Shown: positions 49,742 to 62,376 of the stretch, in pieces
Layout: each line of letters starts with the position of its first letter
Numbering within the stretch: the stretch's first letter is position 1
Assembly (NCBI GenBank): GCA_030686995.1
Contig: CM060680.1
Span: forward strand, 202,107,322-202,171,321
Length of the DNA: 64,000 bases
From: Artemisia argyi
Lineage: Eukaryota > Streptophyta > Magnoliopsida > Asterales > Asteraceae
Direction of reading: 5' to 3'
Position numbers and translations under genes: made by a program
Notes under the pieces: model-generated
Database searches by the model: none
Seen by the model: only the letters and a program-made list of their open reading frames with translations
What the model was told of the DNA's origin: nothing

Positions 49742-50100
49742 ATAGTTGGATTATGTGGTTATGTTGCTTTCTACACCGAGGAGTGTTCGGTTAGAAAAGC
49801 TAGTTATCTTATTTTGATGTATTTTCCGTTGCTTATTCGTCTTGTTGGAACGATTTATATCTTTTGTGCTTTTTGTAGTTGGAACGATGTTGGATCACTA
49901 TTGTATGGATGATGGTTATTATTATATGATGTTATGTGATTTTTGGATGTTATGGAAATTGAGTTCCTATTCGCCTTATTGTTGTCTTGTGGTGTATTGC
50001 TGATATTCTTTCCATGACTTGGCTTCATTGATTTAATTCTTGTTGAGCGTATGATAAGTTCTATCGGAGACTTATGAACCTTGTATGATGTTTCAGATCA

Positions 50101-53100
50101 ATGGCCCCACGATGAAACCCTGTTAGAGCTACCCGAACTGGTCCTGCAGTAACTACCCCTGATCGCCGAGGACGCCGTCCTACTCGAAATGTTGAAACCC
50201 CTACTCCTGATAACCTGGACACTACTAACCGCAACAACAGGAATCAAAATGTTGATGTTCAGGGAGACAATGATCATGTTCCAGCGAATGCACCTACTGT
50301 GGATCAAGCAATGATCAATCAACTTGTGGAGCAGCGAGTTGCTGAGCTATTAGCTGAGTCAAATCATTCCAACAACTCTGCTGGAACTTTTCCACCTGTT
50401 CGTGCTAATGGATGTAACTACAAGGAATTTCGAATTTGTGGACCCATTGAGTTTGGAGGAACTGAAGGAGTGGTCTATTTGGTCAGGTGGATAGAGAAAA
50501 CTGAGTCAGTGTTCAATGTCAGCAACTGTGCAGAGAATGCAAAGGTAAAGTTTGCTTCTTTTACCTTTAAGGACGAAGCTTTAACTTGGTGGAACAATTA
50601 CCGAAATTCGGTTGGGAGTGATGTGGCATATGCTATGACTTGGGAACAATTAAAGTCTTTGCTGATTCAGACTTACTGCCCAAGGAATGAGGTTAAGAAG
50701 CTGGAGATTGAATTCTGGAATCACAAGGTGAAAGGTACTGATATGGCAACGTACAATCGTCGCTACCGAGAGTTAGCCTTGCTTTGCCCAGATATGGTTA
50801 GGACTGAGACTCAAAGGATTGAGCGGTATACCGATGGGTTACCGGTAGCTACGAGGAACGATGTGATTGCTGCTAAGCCTGCTAATATTCATGAGGCTAT
50901 CACAATCGCTCAATAATTGATGGACTCGTTGGTATTGGAAGGAGCCGAGAAGGATAAGAATGGAAAGAGGAAGAGGGACAATCACTCTAAGGGTAATGAT
51001 TACCAAAACAAGCGTCAAGCAACTGCTAGAGCTTATGCTATGGGAGATGGAGATAAAAAGAACCAAAATGGTGATACACCCAAGTGTGGTCGTTGCTACC
51101 AGAATCATTCGGGATGGTGTAAGGTAATATGTCAGAACTGCTCAAGGAAAGGACACACATCTAGGGATTGTAGGGCTCGACCTCTTGCTATGGTTCAAGC
51201 TACTCCTGAAGTGAGAAGTAAGGCGGATGTTACTTGTTTTGGGTGTGGAAAGAAAGGACATTATAGGAATGAGTGTAGAGGATCGTGGAACTGAGGAAAT
51301 CAAGGATCGGGTGGTAATGGGTACAATCATGGAAATCGTAGAGCTGGAGGAAACCGTGGACGTCAAGACAATGAGGACCAATGTGTGGAAGCAGGAGCTG
51401 CTCATGGGAGAGTGTATGCACTCGGAAATGAGACAGAAGAAGATCCGAACGTCGTTACTGGTACGTTCCTTCTCAATAATCGTTATGCTTCCATACTATT
51501 TGATACTGGTGCCGATAGAAGTTTTGTGTCCACTACGTTTGCACCCTTACTAGAAAAATCCCTGATGGCCTTAGGAATTGGTTATGATGATGAGTTAGCT
51601 AACGGAAACATAGAAAGTTTTAAAACTATCATTCGCGGTTGCACGTTGAATTTCTTGAATTACCTTTTCAACATAGATCTTCTACCCGTCACGTTAGGAA
51701 GTTTCGATGTCATCATTGGTATGGATTGGTTGTCGAAGTATCGTGCTCATATAAATTGCGATGAGAAGATTGTGCGTGTGCCTTACGGAAAGGAGATTCT
51801 AAATATACAAGGAGATCGAAAAGGTTCGAGGAGCCCATCCCGATTAGTGGTCATTTCTTGCACTAAGCTACCGAAGCTAATGGAAAAAGGATGTTGCCTT
51901 TTCTTAGCTCAAATCTCTGAGAAAGGAGGGAAGGAGAAGAAGGAAAAATGCATTGGGGATGTGCCTATAGTTCGTGACTTTCCGGATGTATTTCCCGATG
52001 ATTTTTCGGGAATCCCGCCTACTAGACAAGTGGAGTTTCAGATTGAGTTGATACCTGGTGCTGCACCCGTGGCACGAGCGCCTTATCGACTTGCACCTAC
52101 CGAATTGGAAGAGTTGTCGAAACAATTAGCGGAGTTAGCCGAAAAGGGATTTATACGACCAAGTTCTTCACCTTGGGGAGCCCCAGTATTATTTGTGAAG
52201 AAGAAGGATGGACCGTTCCGTATGTGTATTGATTACCGAGAGTTGAACAAATTAACGGTGAAGAATAGATACCCGTTACCGAGGATCGACGACTTGTTCG
52301 ATCAGCTTCAAGGATCGAGTGTGTATTCGAAGATCGATCTGAGATTGGGATATCATCAGCTTCGAGTTCGCGAGGAAGATATTCCGAAAACGGCTTTCAG
52401 AACCCGTTACGGGCATTACGAGTTCCAAGTGATGCTGTTTGGGTTGACTAACGCACCGGCAGTATTCATGGACCTCATGAATCGAGTGTGTAAGCCTTAC
52501 TTAGATAAGTTTGTGATCGTGTTCATCGACGATATTCTAATCTACTCGAAGAGTGAGAAAGAGCATGAGGAGCATCTAAGACTTATCTTAGAACTGCTCA
52601 GGAAGGAGAAGTTATATGCCAAGATCTCCAAATGTGAATTTTGGATTCTGACGGTACAATTTTTGGGTTATGTGATTGATAGTCAAGGAGTTCATGTAGA
52701 TCCCGCTAATATTGAAGCTATTAAAGATTGGGCTGCACCGACAACCCCAACTGAAGTTCGTCAATTTTTGGGTTTAGCCGGTTACTACCGAAGATTCATC
52801 GAGGAATTTTCGAAGATAGAAAAACCATTGACCAAATTGACTCAAAGGAGCGATAAATACGAATGGGGAGATAAGGAAGAGGAAGCATTTCAATTACTTA
52901 AGGAGATGTTGTGTAGTGCTCCTATCTTAGCGTTACCTGAAGGTAGTGAGGACTTTGTCGTCTATTGTAACGCTTCTCATAAGGGTTTGGGAGATGTGTT
53001 AATGCAACGAGAGAAAGTAATAGCTTATGCATCCCGACAGCTCAAGAAGCACAAGAAGAACTACACCACCCATGATTTGGAGTTAGGTGTTGTGGTTTTT

Positions 53101-54794
53101 GCCTTAAGCATATGGAGACATTACTTGTATGGAACCAAGTGTGTTGTGTTTACTGACCACAAAAGTCTACAACACATCTTGAATAAAAAAGTGCTCAACA
53201 TGAGACAGCGATGTTGGATTGAGCTGCTAAGCGATTATGATTGCGAAATCTGCTATCATCCTGGTAAAGCAAACGTCGTTGCTGATGCTCTTAGTCGAAA
53301 GGAGAGAATACCACCGTTACGAGTTAGGTCATTGGGAATGACTATCGTATCGCTGTTACCGTCCCAAATATTAGAAGCTCAAACGGAAGCGTTAAAAACA
53401 TAAAACCGACCTGCTGAGAATATATTTGGGATGGATGAAAATGAAAAAGGATTTGTTAAGCGTTCTGATGGAATATTATGTTTTGGAGACCGAAGTTGGG
53501 TACCATTGTATGGAGGACTTCGAGAGTTGATTATGTATGAGTCGCATAAGTCAAGGTACTCTATTCATCCTGGGTCTGACAAGATGTACCAGGATCTGAA
53601 GAAGTTATATTGGTGGCCAAACATGAAGGCAGATATAGCATTATACGTTAACAAGTGCTTGACATGTTCGAAGGTTAAAGCCGAACATCAAAGACCGTCA
53701 GGATTATTGACGCAGCCAGAACTCTCGGTTTGGAAATAGGAGCGGATTACGATGGACTTTATTACCAAATTACCAAAGACAGCTAGCGGTTGTGACGCTA
53801 TCTGGGTAATTGTGGACCGATTAACTAAGTCTGCTCATTTCCTGGCGATTAGTGAAGATGATAGTGTCGACAAACTTGCGAGGTTGTACGTGAAGAAAAT
53901 TATTTCGCGTCATGGAGTTCCGATATCGATTATTTCTGATCGCGACAGCCGTTTCACGTCAGCTTTGTGGCGATCACTTCAAACCGCTTTGGGGAAGAGA
54001 CTTGATATGAGTACTGCATATCTTCCCCAAACCGATGGTCAAAGTGAGAGAACTATTCAGACTTTGGAGGATATGCTTCGTGCATGTATAATAGACTTTG
54101 GTAAAGGCTGGGAGAAGTATCTACCCCTTGCGGAATTCTCCTATAACAATAGCTACCACGCAAGTCTTAAATCTGCACCCTTCGAAGCTCTATATGGTCG
54201 AAAAAGCCGTTCGCCTATTGGTTGGGCTGAAGTGGAGATAGCCAACTCACAGGTCCTGAGCTTATATTGGAGACTACTGAGAAAGTGACTCAAATTCGTG
54301 ATCGATTACAAGCAGCTAGAGATAGGCAGAAAAGTTACGCCGATCAGAGACGTAAACCCCTAGAGTTCCAGGTTGGAGACAAAGTGATGCTGAAAGTCTC
54401 GCCTTGGAAAGGTGTGATACGTTTCGGGAAACGTGGGAAACTCAACCCCCGCTACATTGGACCATTTCTCATTTTGGATAGAATTGGGCCCTTAGCTTAT
54501 CGGTTGGAATTACCACAGGAATTGAGTAAATTTCACGATGTGTTTCATGTTAGTAATTTGAAGAGGTGTCTTTCTGATGAGACGCCGGTTATACCAATGA
54601 AGGATATTCGAGTTGATGAGAAATCAAACTTTGTGGAAGAGCCGATTGAGATTTTGGATCGAGAGATTAAGCGACCCAAGCGAAGTCGCATTCCACTCAT
54701 CAAGGTTCGTTGGAATTCCCGACATGGACCGGAATTTACGTGGGAATGTGAGGACAAGTTCCGAAAGAGATATCCGAAGCTTTTCACTTCGTAG
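50101..54794 (+). pseudogene. Ty3/gypsy chromovirus gag-pol polyprotein, broken
   Basis: One gag-pol frame starts at ATG 50101 and shows gag (to about 51290) with two CCHC knuckles (CQNCSRKGHTSRDC, CFGCGKKGHYRNEC), then protease DTG (51502). Reverse transcriptase follows with FIDD at 52522-52533, then RNase H, the HHCC integrase zinc finger (CLTCSKVK), the integrase core (SDRDSRF) and a chromodomain-like tail (54620-54794). In-frame stops lie at 50113, 50914, 51292, 53401 and 53737, and a frameshift near 54245. The first RNase H aspartate codon reads AAC (Asn) at 52969. It cannot move by itself. The tail places it among chromoviruses, probably the Tekay group. Confidence 0.93.
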
Positions 54795-54832
54795 ATGGAT
54801 TGTTCTGAGAGAAACCCGGGACGGGTTTCTTC

Positions 54833-54846
54833 TGAGGCTGGGAGGA
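54833..54846 (+). promoter_or_regulatory. polypurine tract of the gypsy element
   Basis: gaggctgggagga directly before the 3' LTR start; it primes plus-strand synthesis. Confidence 0.75.
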
Positions 54847-54929
54847 TGTGACAACTGGCAAATTAGGGAGCCATTTTAAAAACCCGCATTACGTTAAAAG
54901 TTCGTTTATAAATTTATATTTGAAATTTT
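54847..54929 (+). repeat. start of the gypsy 3' LTR, interrupted
   Basis: 83 bp matching 45603-45685 essentially base for base, then broken by the Copia LTR at 54930. The remainder of this LTR should lie right of the window. Confidence 0.88.
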
Positions 54930-56257
54930 TGTTGACATAAATAATGTCTAAAAACATTGTTAGCATATTAACAATGTCTCTATGTTTTGATGATTACAAA
55001 GCATAAACTCATTAATCTAAAACTTATGACGTAAACAAGTTTTTAGTGCTTAATATTTGTCTTTGCATCCATATCACTTAAGGTATGAATAAACAAAATG
55101 GTTATTGTATTTCATGATCAAAGGAAAATTTTCTAATCACTAGAATTTTTATAAAATGTATTAAACATTCTATATTTTTTACAAAATTACTTTTGGAATT
55201 AAAAGAATATGTTTAATTCATTATAAATATATAATTTCAAATTTCCAACCAAAAATGGCAAATTTTATCCAGAAAAATATTCCCCACTAAAAGACAAGAA
55301 AATCCAACGTTTTGAAGGGGCGGCCCCCTTAATTCCTTAGGCGGCCCCCTTAATCATTAAGGGGACCGGCCACGCTCCAGAACAGTAATTTTCTCCTCTA
55401 TAAATACTGGTTCATCCCACAGAATTTTCTCACCTTTTGCACTCCTAAACTTTCTGTTCTAGATCCACATTTCTATTCTCTTAATCCTTTGATCATAAGT
55501 GCATAATTCTTTGTTTCAAAGTGATTCAAACTTCATCCTCTCAAGTGCAAGAGAAGAATACTTCTATCCCCCAAGACAAGAAGTATTACAACTTGTTGTG
55601 ACCTCCACATACAAGTTGTTGGTGCATCATCAAGATTATTTACATTATTCTTTGTGAAGATTGTTGTGAATATTTGATTGTAGATAGTTGTGCTAGGTAT
55701 ATTGATTGTGTGATTAGTTAGTTGTTGGGTGTGAAGAAGAAAAGTTAGGAATTAGATTGTAGTGAAGAAGCTAGGTGTGAAGGTGTTAGTTGTGAAGAAA
55801 ATTGGTGTGAAAAATATAGGCGTGGAGTAGTTAGTTGTGATGTAGATTAGTTTGAAGAAGTTGTGTAGAAGTTGTGACTTAGTTGTGAAGAAGTTGTGGT
55901 GTGTAAAGTGGTGTGTAAATTGGTGTGTAAGGTTTTCTCCGCCATAAGGGAGCTTGTTGATATAGTGAAGAAAACTCTCGAGTTAGGTGCTCGGGGAGTG
56001 GAGTAGGGCAAGGAAGGTGTCCTTGTAGCCGAACCACTATAAATCTCTTGTCTCGCGGTTCGATCTTTCCATCTCTTACTTATTTCATTACTTATCATTG
56101 TTATATCTTACTTATTGATAGTTGTTTATATTGTGCAAGACTTGAGATCTCATATTATCGAATCTAAATTTTAAAAACTAAGAAAACACTAAAACTATCT
56201 TTTATAACAAATTAAAAAGACGTAAAACTATCCAACCCCCCCTTCTAGTTTTCCACA
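54930..56257 (+). repeat. 5' LTR of Copia element 1
   Basis: TGTTGACATAAATAATG ... CTAGTTTTCCACA, 1328 bp, followed by the primer site attggtatcaggagcc. A TATA-like ctctataaatactgg lies at about 55395. A degenerate gtgaagaa-rich stretch fills about 55690-55930. The preceding atttt is the expected target duplication, but its partner is outside the window. Confidence 0.83.
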
Positions 56258-56325
56258 ATTGGTATCAGGAGCCACGTCGAGCAAGATTTTTAAAATATAT
56301 TGTATTTTAAAACTTGTAACGATCT

Positions 56326-56523
56326 ATGGAATCTGAAAAATATTTAGAAAGGCAATCTATGCAAAGACCGCCACTATTTGAAAGTGATGGTTTTTTTATA
56401 TTGGAAAAATAGATTCGAAACGTATGTGAAATCAAAAGATCTTGATCTTTGGCATATTATTACCTTTGGTGATTTTCCTCCTATTCAATATAATGTTGAA
56501 ACTAAAATGGATGAAATTGTATC
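56326..56523 (+). pseudogene. gag start of Copia element 1, interrupted
   Basis: From ATG 56326 the frame reads MESEKYLERQSMQRPPLFES and, after a small shift in a T-run near 56395, NRFETYVKSKDLDLWHII. This parallels the gag of Copia element 2 (QSMQRPPLFEANGFIYWK). It stops at 56523 where the second Copia element is inserted. The rest should lie beyond the window. Confidence 0.82.
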
Positions 56524-57623
56524 TGTTAATACAAATATCGCCTAAAAACGTTATTTATATTTTACGATCTTCGCTAAGTTTTGTTAACGACAAAATGTAA
56601 ACTTTAGCTTTTAAGCAAAACATAATCTTAGTTTTTAAGACTTGCATAAACTAGACTTTTGCTACATTTTACATTTCATAAAACATAACACAAGTTTATT
56701 TCTTAAATTAGAAATTGTCACATCACATTTATGGCAAGTTTTGTCATTATGTATTTATGGCAAGTTATGTGTTTGACTTGCTTTCATGTTGCTTGCAAGT
56801 ATCATGTTTGACTTGCTTTAGGTGATGTGACATTGTTTGGTTGCTAGGAGTTATGAGACAAGACCTTGTTTGGTTTGAAGAAGTTATTGCATAACCTACT
56901 GCAGACCCGGCGGTACCCTGGGGGTACACGGGCGGAACCCAAATGAGGGTTCCGCCTGATCCACCGAGCCCACAGTTTGTTGTGCTATAAATACCAAGCC
57001 ATAACTTGATTTTTGGCTAACCTCTTGAGCACATATTTTACACACACACTGATCCCTTTCTTCTAACCCCTTAACATTGTATATGTGAAGTTTCCTTTTG
57101 TAGCAAAGAAGCTCACAAGGTCGTCTAAAAGTTACAAGTTTCCAACACAACGTTGCAAGACTTGGTAGCTTAGTATTGTGTAAACTAGTATTGTTTACGC
57201 GTCATTTGTTTGTGTATATTCTGAAGTGAGTGGTTAGTATTTTAGTCCTCAAAATACAAAGAGTGTTGAGAGTGGCTGTGCCCTTGTAAAAGAACTCGAC
57301 ATCTAGCTTTGTGTCGGTAAAAGTATAAGCGACGTGTAAGGTTTTCTCCGCCGGTGAAAGGAGCTTGTTGACTAGTGAAAGAAACTCTCGAGTTGGATAC
57401 TCGGGGCGTGGACGTAGGGCAAGGAAAAAGAGTCCTTGTAGCCGAACCACGATAAATACTCGTGTTGTGGTTTGATCGTTTCTTTCCTTTACTTGCATGT
57501 TATATATATATATTGTGATTGTGCATATATCTTTGATCAAACGGAAAGTTTCAAAGCTAACTAAACAAGTTAAAAAGATTTTAAAACGCTAAAACTATTC
57601 AACCCCCCTTCTAGTTTTCCACA
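56524..57623 (+). repeat. 5' LTR of Copia element 2
   Basis: TGTTAATACAAATATCG ... CTAGTTTTCCACA, 1100 bp, then primer site attggcatcaagagc. Its 3' third is similar to the LTR of Copia 1 (taaggttttctccgcc, gtagccgaaccac). It contains a perfect 10-bp stem ggcggaaccc / gggttccgcc (56931-56956) and a TATA-like gctataaatacc at about 56985. The left target duplication should be gtatc (56519-56523). Confidence 0.83.
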
Positions 57624-57690
57624 ATTGGCATCAAGAGCTACGTTACTCAAGCTTTTAAAATATATTGTGTTTTAAAACTTGAAACGATCC

Positions 57691-59565
57691 ATGGATTTTG
57701 AAAATTACAAAGAAGGGCAATCTATGCAAAGACCACCACTCTTTGAAGCAAATGGTTTTATTTATTGGAAAAACCGTTTTGAAACTTACGTGAAATCTAA
57801 AGATATAGATTTATGGTATATAATTGTTGATGGTGATAACGTAGTTACTAACATTAAAGATGATGATCAAAAGAAATTAATAGGTAAAAATAATGAAGCT
57901 AAAATGATGCTTTACAACGCTTTGCCTAAGAAAGAATATGAAAGAGTCTTTTTGTGTAAAACCGCCAAAGATATTTGGCAATCTTTAATCGTCACTCATC
58001 AAGGAAATTCACAAGTTAAAGATAACAAAATTGATCTTCTTGTTCAACAATATGAACAATTTGTTATTACCGAAGATGAGATTATTGATAATGCTTTTGC
58101 TAGGTTTAACACTATTATTACTTCACTTAAAGCACTTGATGAATCTTTTTGTAGTAAGAACTTTGTCAGGAAATTTCTTAGAGCACTCCATCCGAAGTGG
58201 AGAGCAAAAGTGACGGCAATTGAAGAATCCAAAGATCTTTCAAGCATGTCACTTGATGAGCTTATTGGAAACCTCAAAGTTCATGAAATGGTAATGGAAA
58301 AAGATTCGGAACTAGTTAGAGGCAAGAAAGAAAAAGTTAAGTCCATTGCCTTGAAAGCTAGAGTCCAATCAAGTGATGATGAAGAATCTACTTCGGATAG
58401 TGATGATGAGGAATATGCTATGGCCGTGAGAGACTTCAAGAAGTTCTTTCGTAGGCGAGGGAAGTTTGTTAGGCAACCCAAAGATGACAAGAAAAACTTC
58501 CGGAAAGATCGTGACGATCGAAAAGGAAAAGTTGAAAGAAAATGTTATCGGTGTGGAGACACAAGTCATCTTATAGGAGAATGTCCAAAACCACCCAAGA
58601 GCAAACCTCAACAAGCTTTTGTGGGCGGTGCTTGGAGTGACTATGAAGGAGATGATGATGAGCCAAAGAATGACGATATTACTCTCATGGCTCACAACTC
58701 AAATGAGGTACTCTCCGACTCATCTTACTCCTCTATAGATGATGATACTTTACAAAATGAATATAACAAACTTTGTGAGTTAAGCTTAAAAATTATAAAC
58801 AAAAATAAATTCTTGAAAACTAAAAAGGAGTTTTTAGAAAATGAAGTTTATGAGTTAAAAGAAAAAGCTAAGAGATTAGAAAAGGGTAAAGGTATTGACA
58901 CATCATGCAAATCATGTGAAGAACTTAAACTTGAAGTTGAGAAACTTAAAATTACCCAAAATGATCTAATCAAACAAACAACAAAGTTCAAAAAGTTTGA
59001 TAAGAGTATTTCGTGTGCGGATGAAATTATGAAACTTCAAAAGTTACCTTTTGATAAAACAGGTCTAGGGTTCAGTAAAGTAGAAACCGTTAAGGATCAA
59101 ACGAAACAAGAAAAGAACACACACGAAACAAACAAAACTGCTACAGCAGCCCGCGGACCAGACGGAACGCAGATTAGGGTTCCGCCCGTTGGTCCCGAGG
59201 GTTCCGCCAGGACTGCTGCAGCAGTAACTCCATCCACGTCGGATCGTTCAAAATTTGTTAAAGTTACATATAAAAATGGAACAAAACCTGCTTTTAGAAC
59301 TGGAGTAGGACTTAGTAAAAATGAATTTAGAGCTAAGTCTACTCAACCAAGACCTAAGACTCCGATTCCCAAACGCCCCTTTCCAAAGAGCAACTTCAAT
59401 GCTCGACCAAACTACCAACATGTTTGGAATCAAAACACTCCTGGACATTACCAAACTTCAAACTACATGCCATGGAACCCTTATGCTCTATTTTCATATT
59501 TGGAACAAATTAATGGTATGCTTAACCAAAATGGACCCATGAGAAATTGGGGACCAAATGTTTGA
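57691..59565 (+). CDS. Copia (SIRE/Maximus-like) gag protein, intact frame
   Basis: The frame is open for 624 residues from ATG 57691 (MDFENYKEGQSMQRPPLFEA). The N-terminal half is the UBN2-type Copia gag domain (GFIYWKNRFETYVKSKDIDL, AKDIWQSLIVTHQG, FVRKFLRALHPKWRAKVTAI). A CCHC zinc knuckle, CYRCGDTSHLIGEC, follows near residue 287. Then come an acidic stretch, a Lys/Glu coiled coil and a long Pro/Asn-rich tail (RPNYQHVWNQNTPGHYQ). Such gags package element RNA into virus-like particles. The large size fits the SIRE lineage. In-frame TGA (59563-59565) and TAG (59581-59583) separate it from the protease in the same frame. Confidence 0.9.
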   Translation: MDFENYKEGQSMQRPPLFEANGFIYWKNRFETYVKSKDIDLWYIIVDGDNVVTNIKDDDQKKLIGKNNEAKMMLYNALPKKEYERVFLCKTAKDIWQSLIVTHQGNSQVKDNKIDLLVQQYEQFVITEDEIIDNAFARFNTIITSLKALDESFCSKNFVRKFLRALHPKWRAKVTAIEESKDLSSMSLDELIGNLKVHEMVMEKDSELVRGKKEKVKSIALKARVQSSDDEESTSDSDDEEYAMAVRDFKKFFRRRGKFVRQPKDDKKNFRKDRDDRKGKVERKCYRCGDTSHLIGECPKPPKSKPQQAFVGGAWSDYEGDDDEPKNDDITLMAHNSNEVLSDSSYSSIDDDTLQNEYNKLCELSLKIINKNKFLKTKKEFLENEVYELKEKAKRLEKGKGIDTSCKSCEELKLEVEKLKITQNDLIKQTTKFKKFDKSISCADEIMKLQKLPFDKTGLGFSKVETVKDQTKQEKNTHETNKTATAARGPDGTQIRVPPVGPEGSARTAAAVTPSTSDRSKFVKVTYKNGTKPAFRTGVGLSKNEFRAKSTQPRPKTPIPKRPFPKSNFNARPNYQHVWNQNTPGHYQTSNYMPWNPYALFSYLEQINGMLNQNGPMRNWGPNV

Positions 59566-59583
59566 GTGTTTTCCATAAAATAG

Positions 59584-59823
59584 GTGTGCCTCAAAGTTTG
59601 CTTGGATCCGGATGAATGGATCAAGGATAGCGGTTGTTCAAGGCACATGACGGGTAATAAAAGCCTCTTCTCAACATATCACAAATGTGATGGAGGTTAT
59701 GTTACGTTTGGTAGTAATGCTAGGAGCAAAATCATCGGAAAAGGTACAATCTCTCATGACTCCCTTTCAATAGATGATGTTGCTCATGTTGATAACTTAG
59801 GATTTAATCTTCTTAGTATTAGT
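59584..59823 (+). pseudogene. start of Copia element 2 pol (protease), interrupted
   Basis: In the same frame as gag, the text WIKDSGCSRHMTGNKSLFST carries the DSG catalytic triad of Copia proteases, followed by FGSNARSKIIGKGTIS and NLGFNLLSIS. The match ends at 59823 where another LTR starts. Integrase, reverse transcriptase and RNase H would lie beyond it, outside the window. Confidence 0.88.
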
Positions 59824-62376
59824 TGATATAGTCGTTTTGTAGTATATAATTAATCCGAGGAAATACTCGTGAAAGTATTTCCCGGGTCGTTTACCCAACG
59901 AAGGTAGAATGGAATCTTGAATAGTCGAATCGCAAAATCGAGTCGTGAAAAGTGAAATGATAAAAGAGATGTTGTGATTTTAAAACTACGAGTATCAAAC
60001 ATAAACTAAAAGGCAATAATCAAGCATATAAAACAAGCATGTAAAGTACCAATAACGCAATCTAATCTAAAATCGAGCACTTATGGAAGCTAAAAATTAC
60101 TAACTAATCTAAAAATGATATATGAGAAATTTGTTTGCTAAGTGACATGAAAAGTTCATTAAGTGTGGATTAAGGTTTGACGACGAATTATATTCCTTAA
60201 ACGAGACTATTTTCTCACAACGTTGGTTTATTTTGAAAACAATCCTTTAAAAAGAAAATAATTACTAGATGTGTAATTTGATTATTCTCCAGCTTTTGCC
60301 CTTCAAATAATAAAATCACAAATCTAAATAATCTCACTAATTATTAATCACAATCCCTTTTTATTAATCCACACTTAAATCACAAATCCATATCACTTAA
60401 CAAACACTAATAAACTACTTGCTAAACATACCAATCAAACCAATAAAAACAAATGTTCCAACAAACATGATTAATACACTAATTATATAAAAGTGAAAAT
60501 GAATAGAAAGTAGAACCTGATCTAACGCGACCAGAATAATAAACCACCCGATTTTATAAACTTGTCAAATTATAAAGTTTATTTCTTTAATAGTTTTAAT
60601 ATCACCAAATAGTAAATAAAGTTTTTGACTTTAATCACTAATTAGCTTTATAAAAACTAGAAAAGCTATAAGCTTTATTAATAAGTAAGCTTATAAAACC
60701 CTTAAGCTCCTCGCCTTATGTAGAGAATGATGAGAAACTAAGAAAGATCACAACTTTATGCAACATTAGTACAATTAAGCTCTTGAATAAACTAGATCTA
60801 GATTCAATAAGCTATAGAAAAGCTAATCAAATCTAGACAAACTAGTAATAGAACCAAAAAGCTAGAAAGCTAGTAGATCTATACTAGTTATGAATCAACC
60901 AAAGCTAAAAAGCTAGATTGATTAGAAGAAAATAAAAGATAAACTAAGGAGATGAAAAGTATTAAGCTAATTTGATTTATTTGAGAAAAAACTTTTAAAA
61001 TAAAAAGAGATTAAGAGATATAAACTAAAAATTATTAAATCTAATTATACTAAAGAAGTTATGAAAAGAGATTAAGAAATAAAAAAAAAAAAACAAAAGT
61101 GCTTATTGAATAATCTAATCTAATAAGCTTCAAAAAGCTATTAAGCTAAAATATATTTTTAAAATAAAGAAATTGAAAATAAAAGAAAGAGATGAGAAGA
61201 AGAGGTGGATTAAGCTAATAACAATTCATTAAAAACATCTTCATTAAGTAGAAAAGTTGATACAAATATCTATAAATAAGCTACAAACTAAAAAATACAC
61301 TACTTTAAAAATAAGCTCAGAGCTACTACTGCTAAAAGAAACTACTCTAAAAAATAAACTACAACTAAAATGTGTGTGTAAAAATAGTGATGAAAAGCTG
61401 ATGGTATTGGATCCGGTGCATTCAATTTATAGCAAATGATTGGTACTTCTCGATCCTTCCACAAATTTTGCCAGCACACAAACTCTCCCGTGGCGTGATT
61501 TCATTGGTTGTTGAAAGAGAGTAGCGTCATTCTTGAAACGTGGCATAATATGATAGGCTGTTGGAGGAGAAAAGCATCTACGAGTATGCTGAAAACCAAG
61601 GGGCACGCGCCTTCTTCATTTTATTTGGAGCGATTGGACTTCACGTGCTAGTATTTCAATTGCAATTTGCTTCTTTGTCTTGGCCTTTTTTCTTTTGCGC
61701 ATTACCGAAACACAGATCACGTGCCTAAAATTAATGTATTTCCTCTATTTTTTTTTTGAAGCATGCTCATTCAATCTTCAAATAATTTGTTGCTCAAAAC
61801 AGCCCCACGTGGCACCACAAATTTAACTTTGGAAAAGTGAGGTCATGTGTATTCACTGGCATTTAATACTATTCAATATGACCCTTGTTTGTCAAATTGT
61901 TCTTCACGTGAATATGGCATCAAAGAATTAAATAAGTCTTCAATGAAAATAATGAGTCTTCAATGAGAATATTCAATCCATCAATTTGTTGTATGCGCAT
62001 ATAAACAAAAAGCTCAACTTCGTCCTCATTTATTTTCACGTGGGCCGGACTTCTCTTCACTTGGGCTTAGAATCAAATAATTAGACCAACATAATTAAGT
62101 AATAATCTTCGTTCGGTCTTCATTTAGTCATTAAAATTTTCTCCTTTTTTTCCTTTCATGCTCCAAATAAAAATATCGTTGATCCCATAATTTCGCGCTC
62201 TCTTCAATCTCGTGCTCGTTTTGTCGGTTTCTCATGATTTTTGTACATTTTTCATATCCAGTACCTGCACATTCACAAAACACAAAAACAAGCAAATATT
62301 TGGCGTTTTTAATATGTTTTTGGTCTTTTGGGTCTGGTTTTGGTCAAATAAAAGGTGTGTAAATTAACACACACCA
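59824..62376 (-). repeat. 3' LTR of a reverse-oriented Ty3/gypsy element (Tat/Athila-like)
   Basis: 2553 bp, TGATATAGTCG ... ACACACACCA in plus orientation (TGGTGTGTG ... ATATCA on the element strand). It abuts a purine tract on the minus strand (ggggggatttt, about 62377-62387), so this is the element's 3' LTR. The left target duplication should be ttagt (59819-59823). It is AT-rich with repeated ctagaaaagct words at about 60640-60920. The minus strand before the tract, gtgaggacacggcaatactt, resembles the pre-tract region of Tat/Athila elements. Confidence 0.72.
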
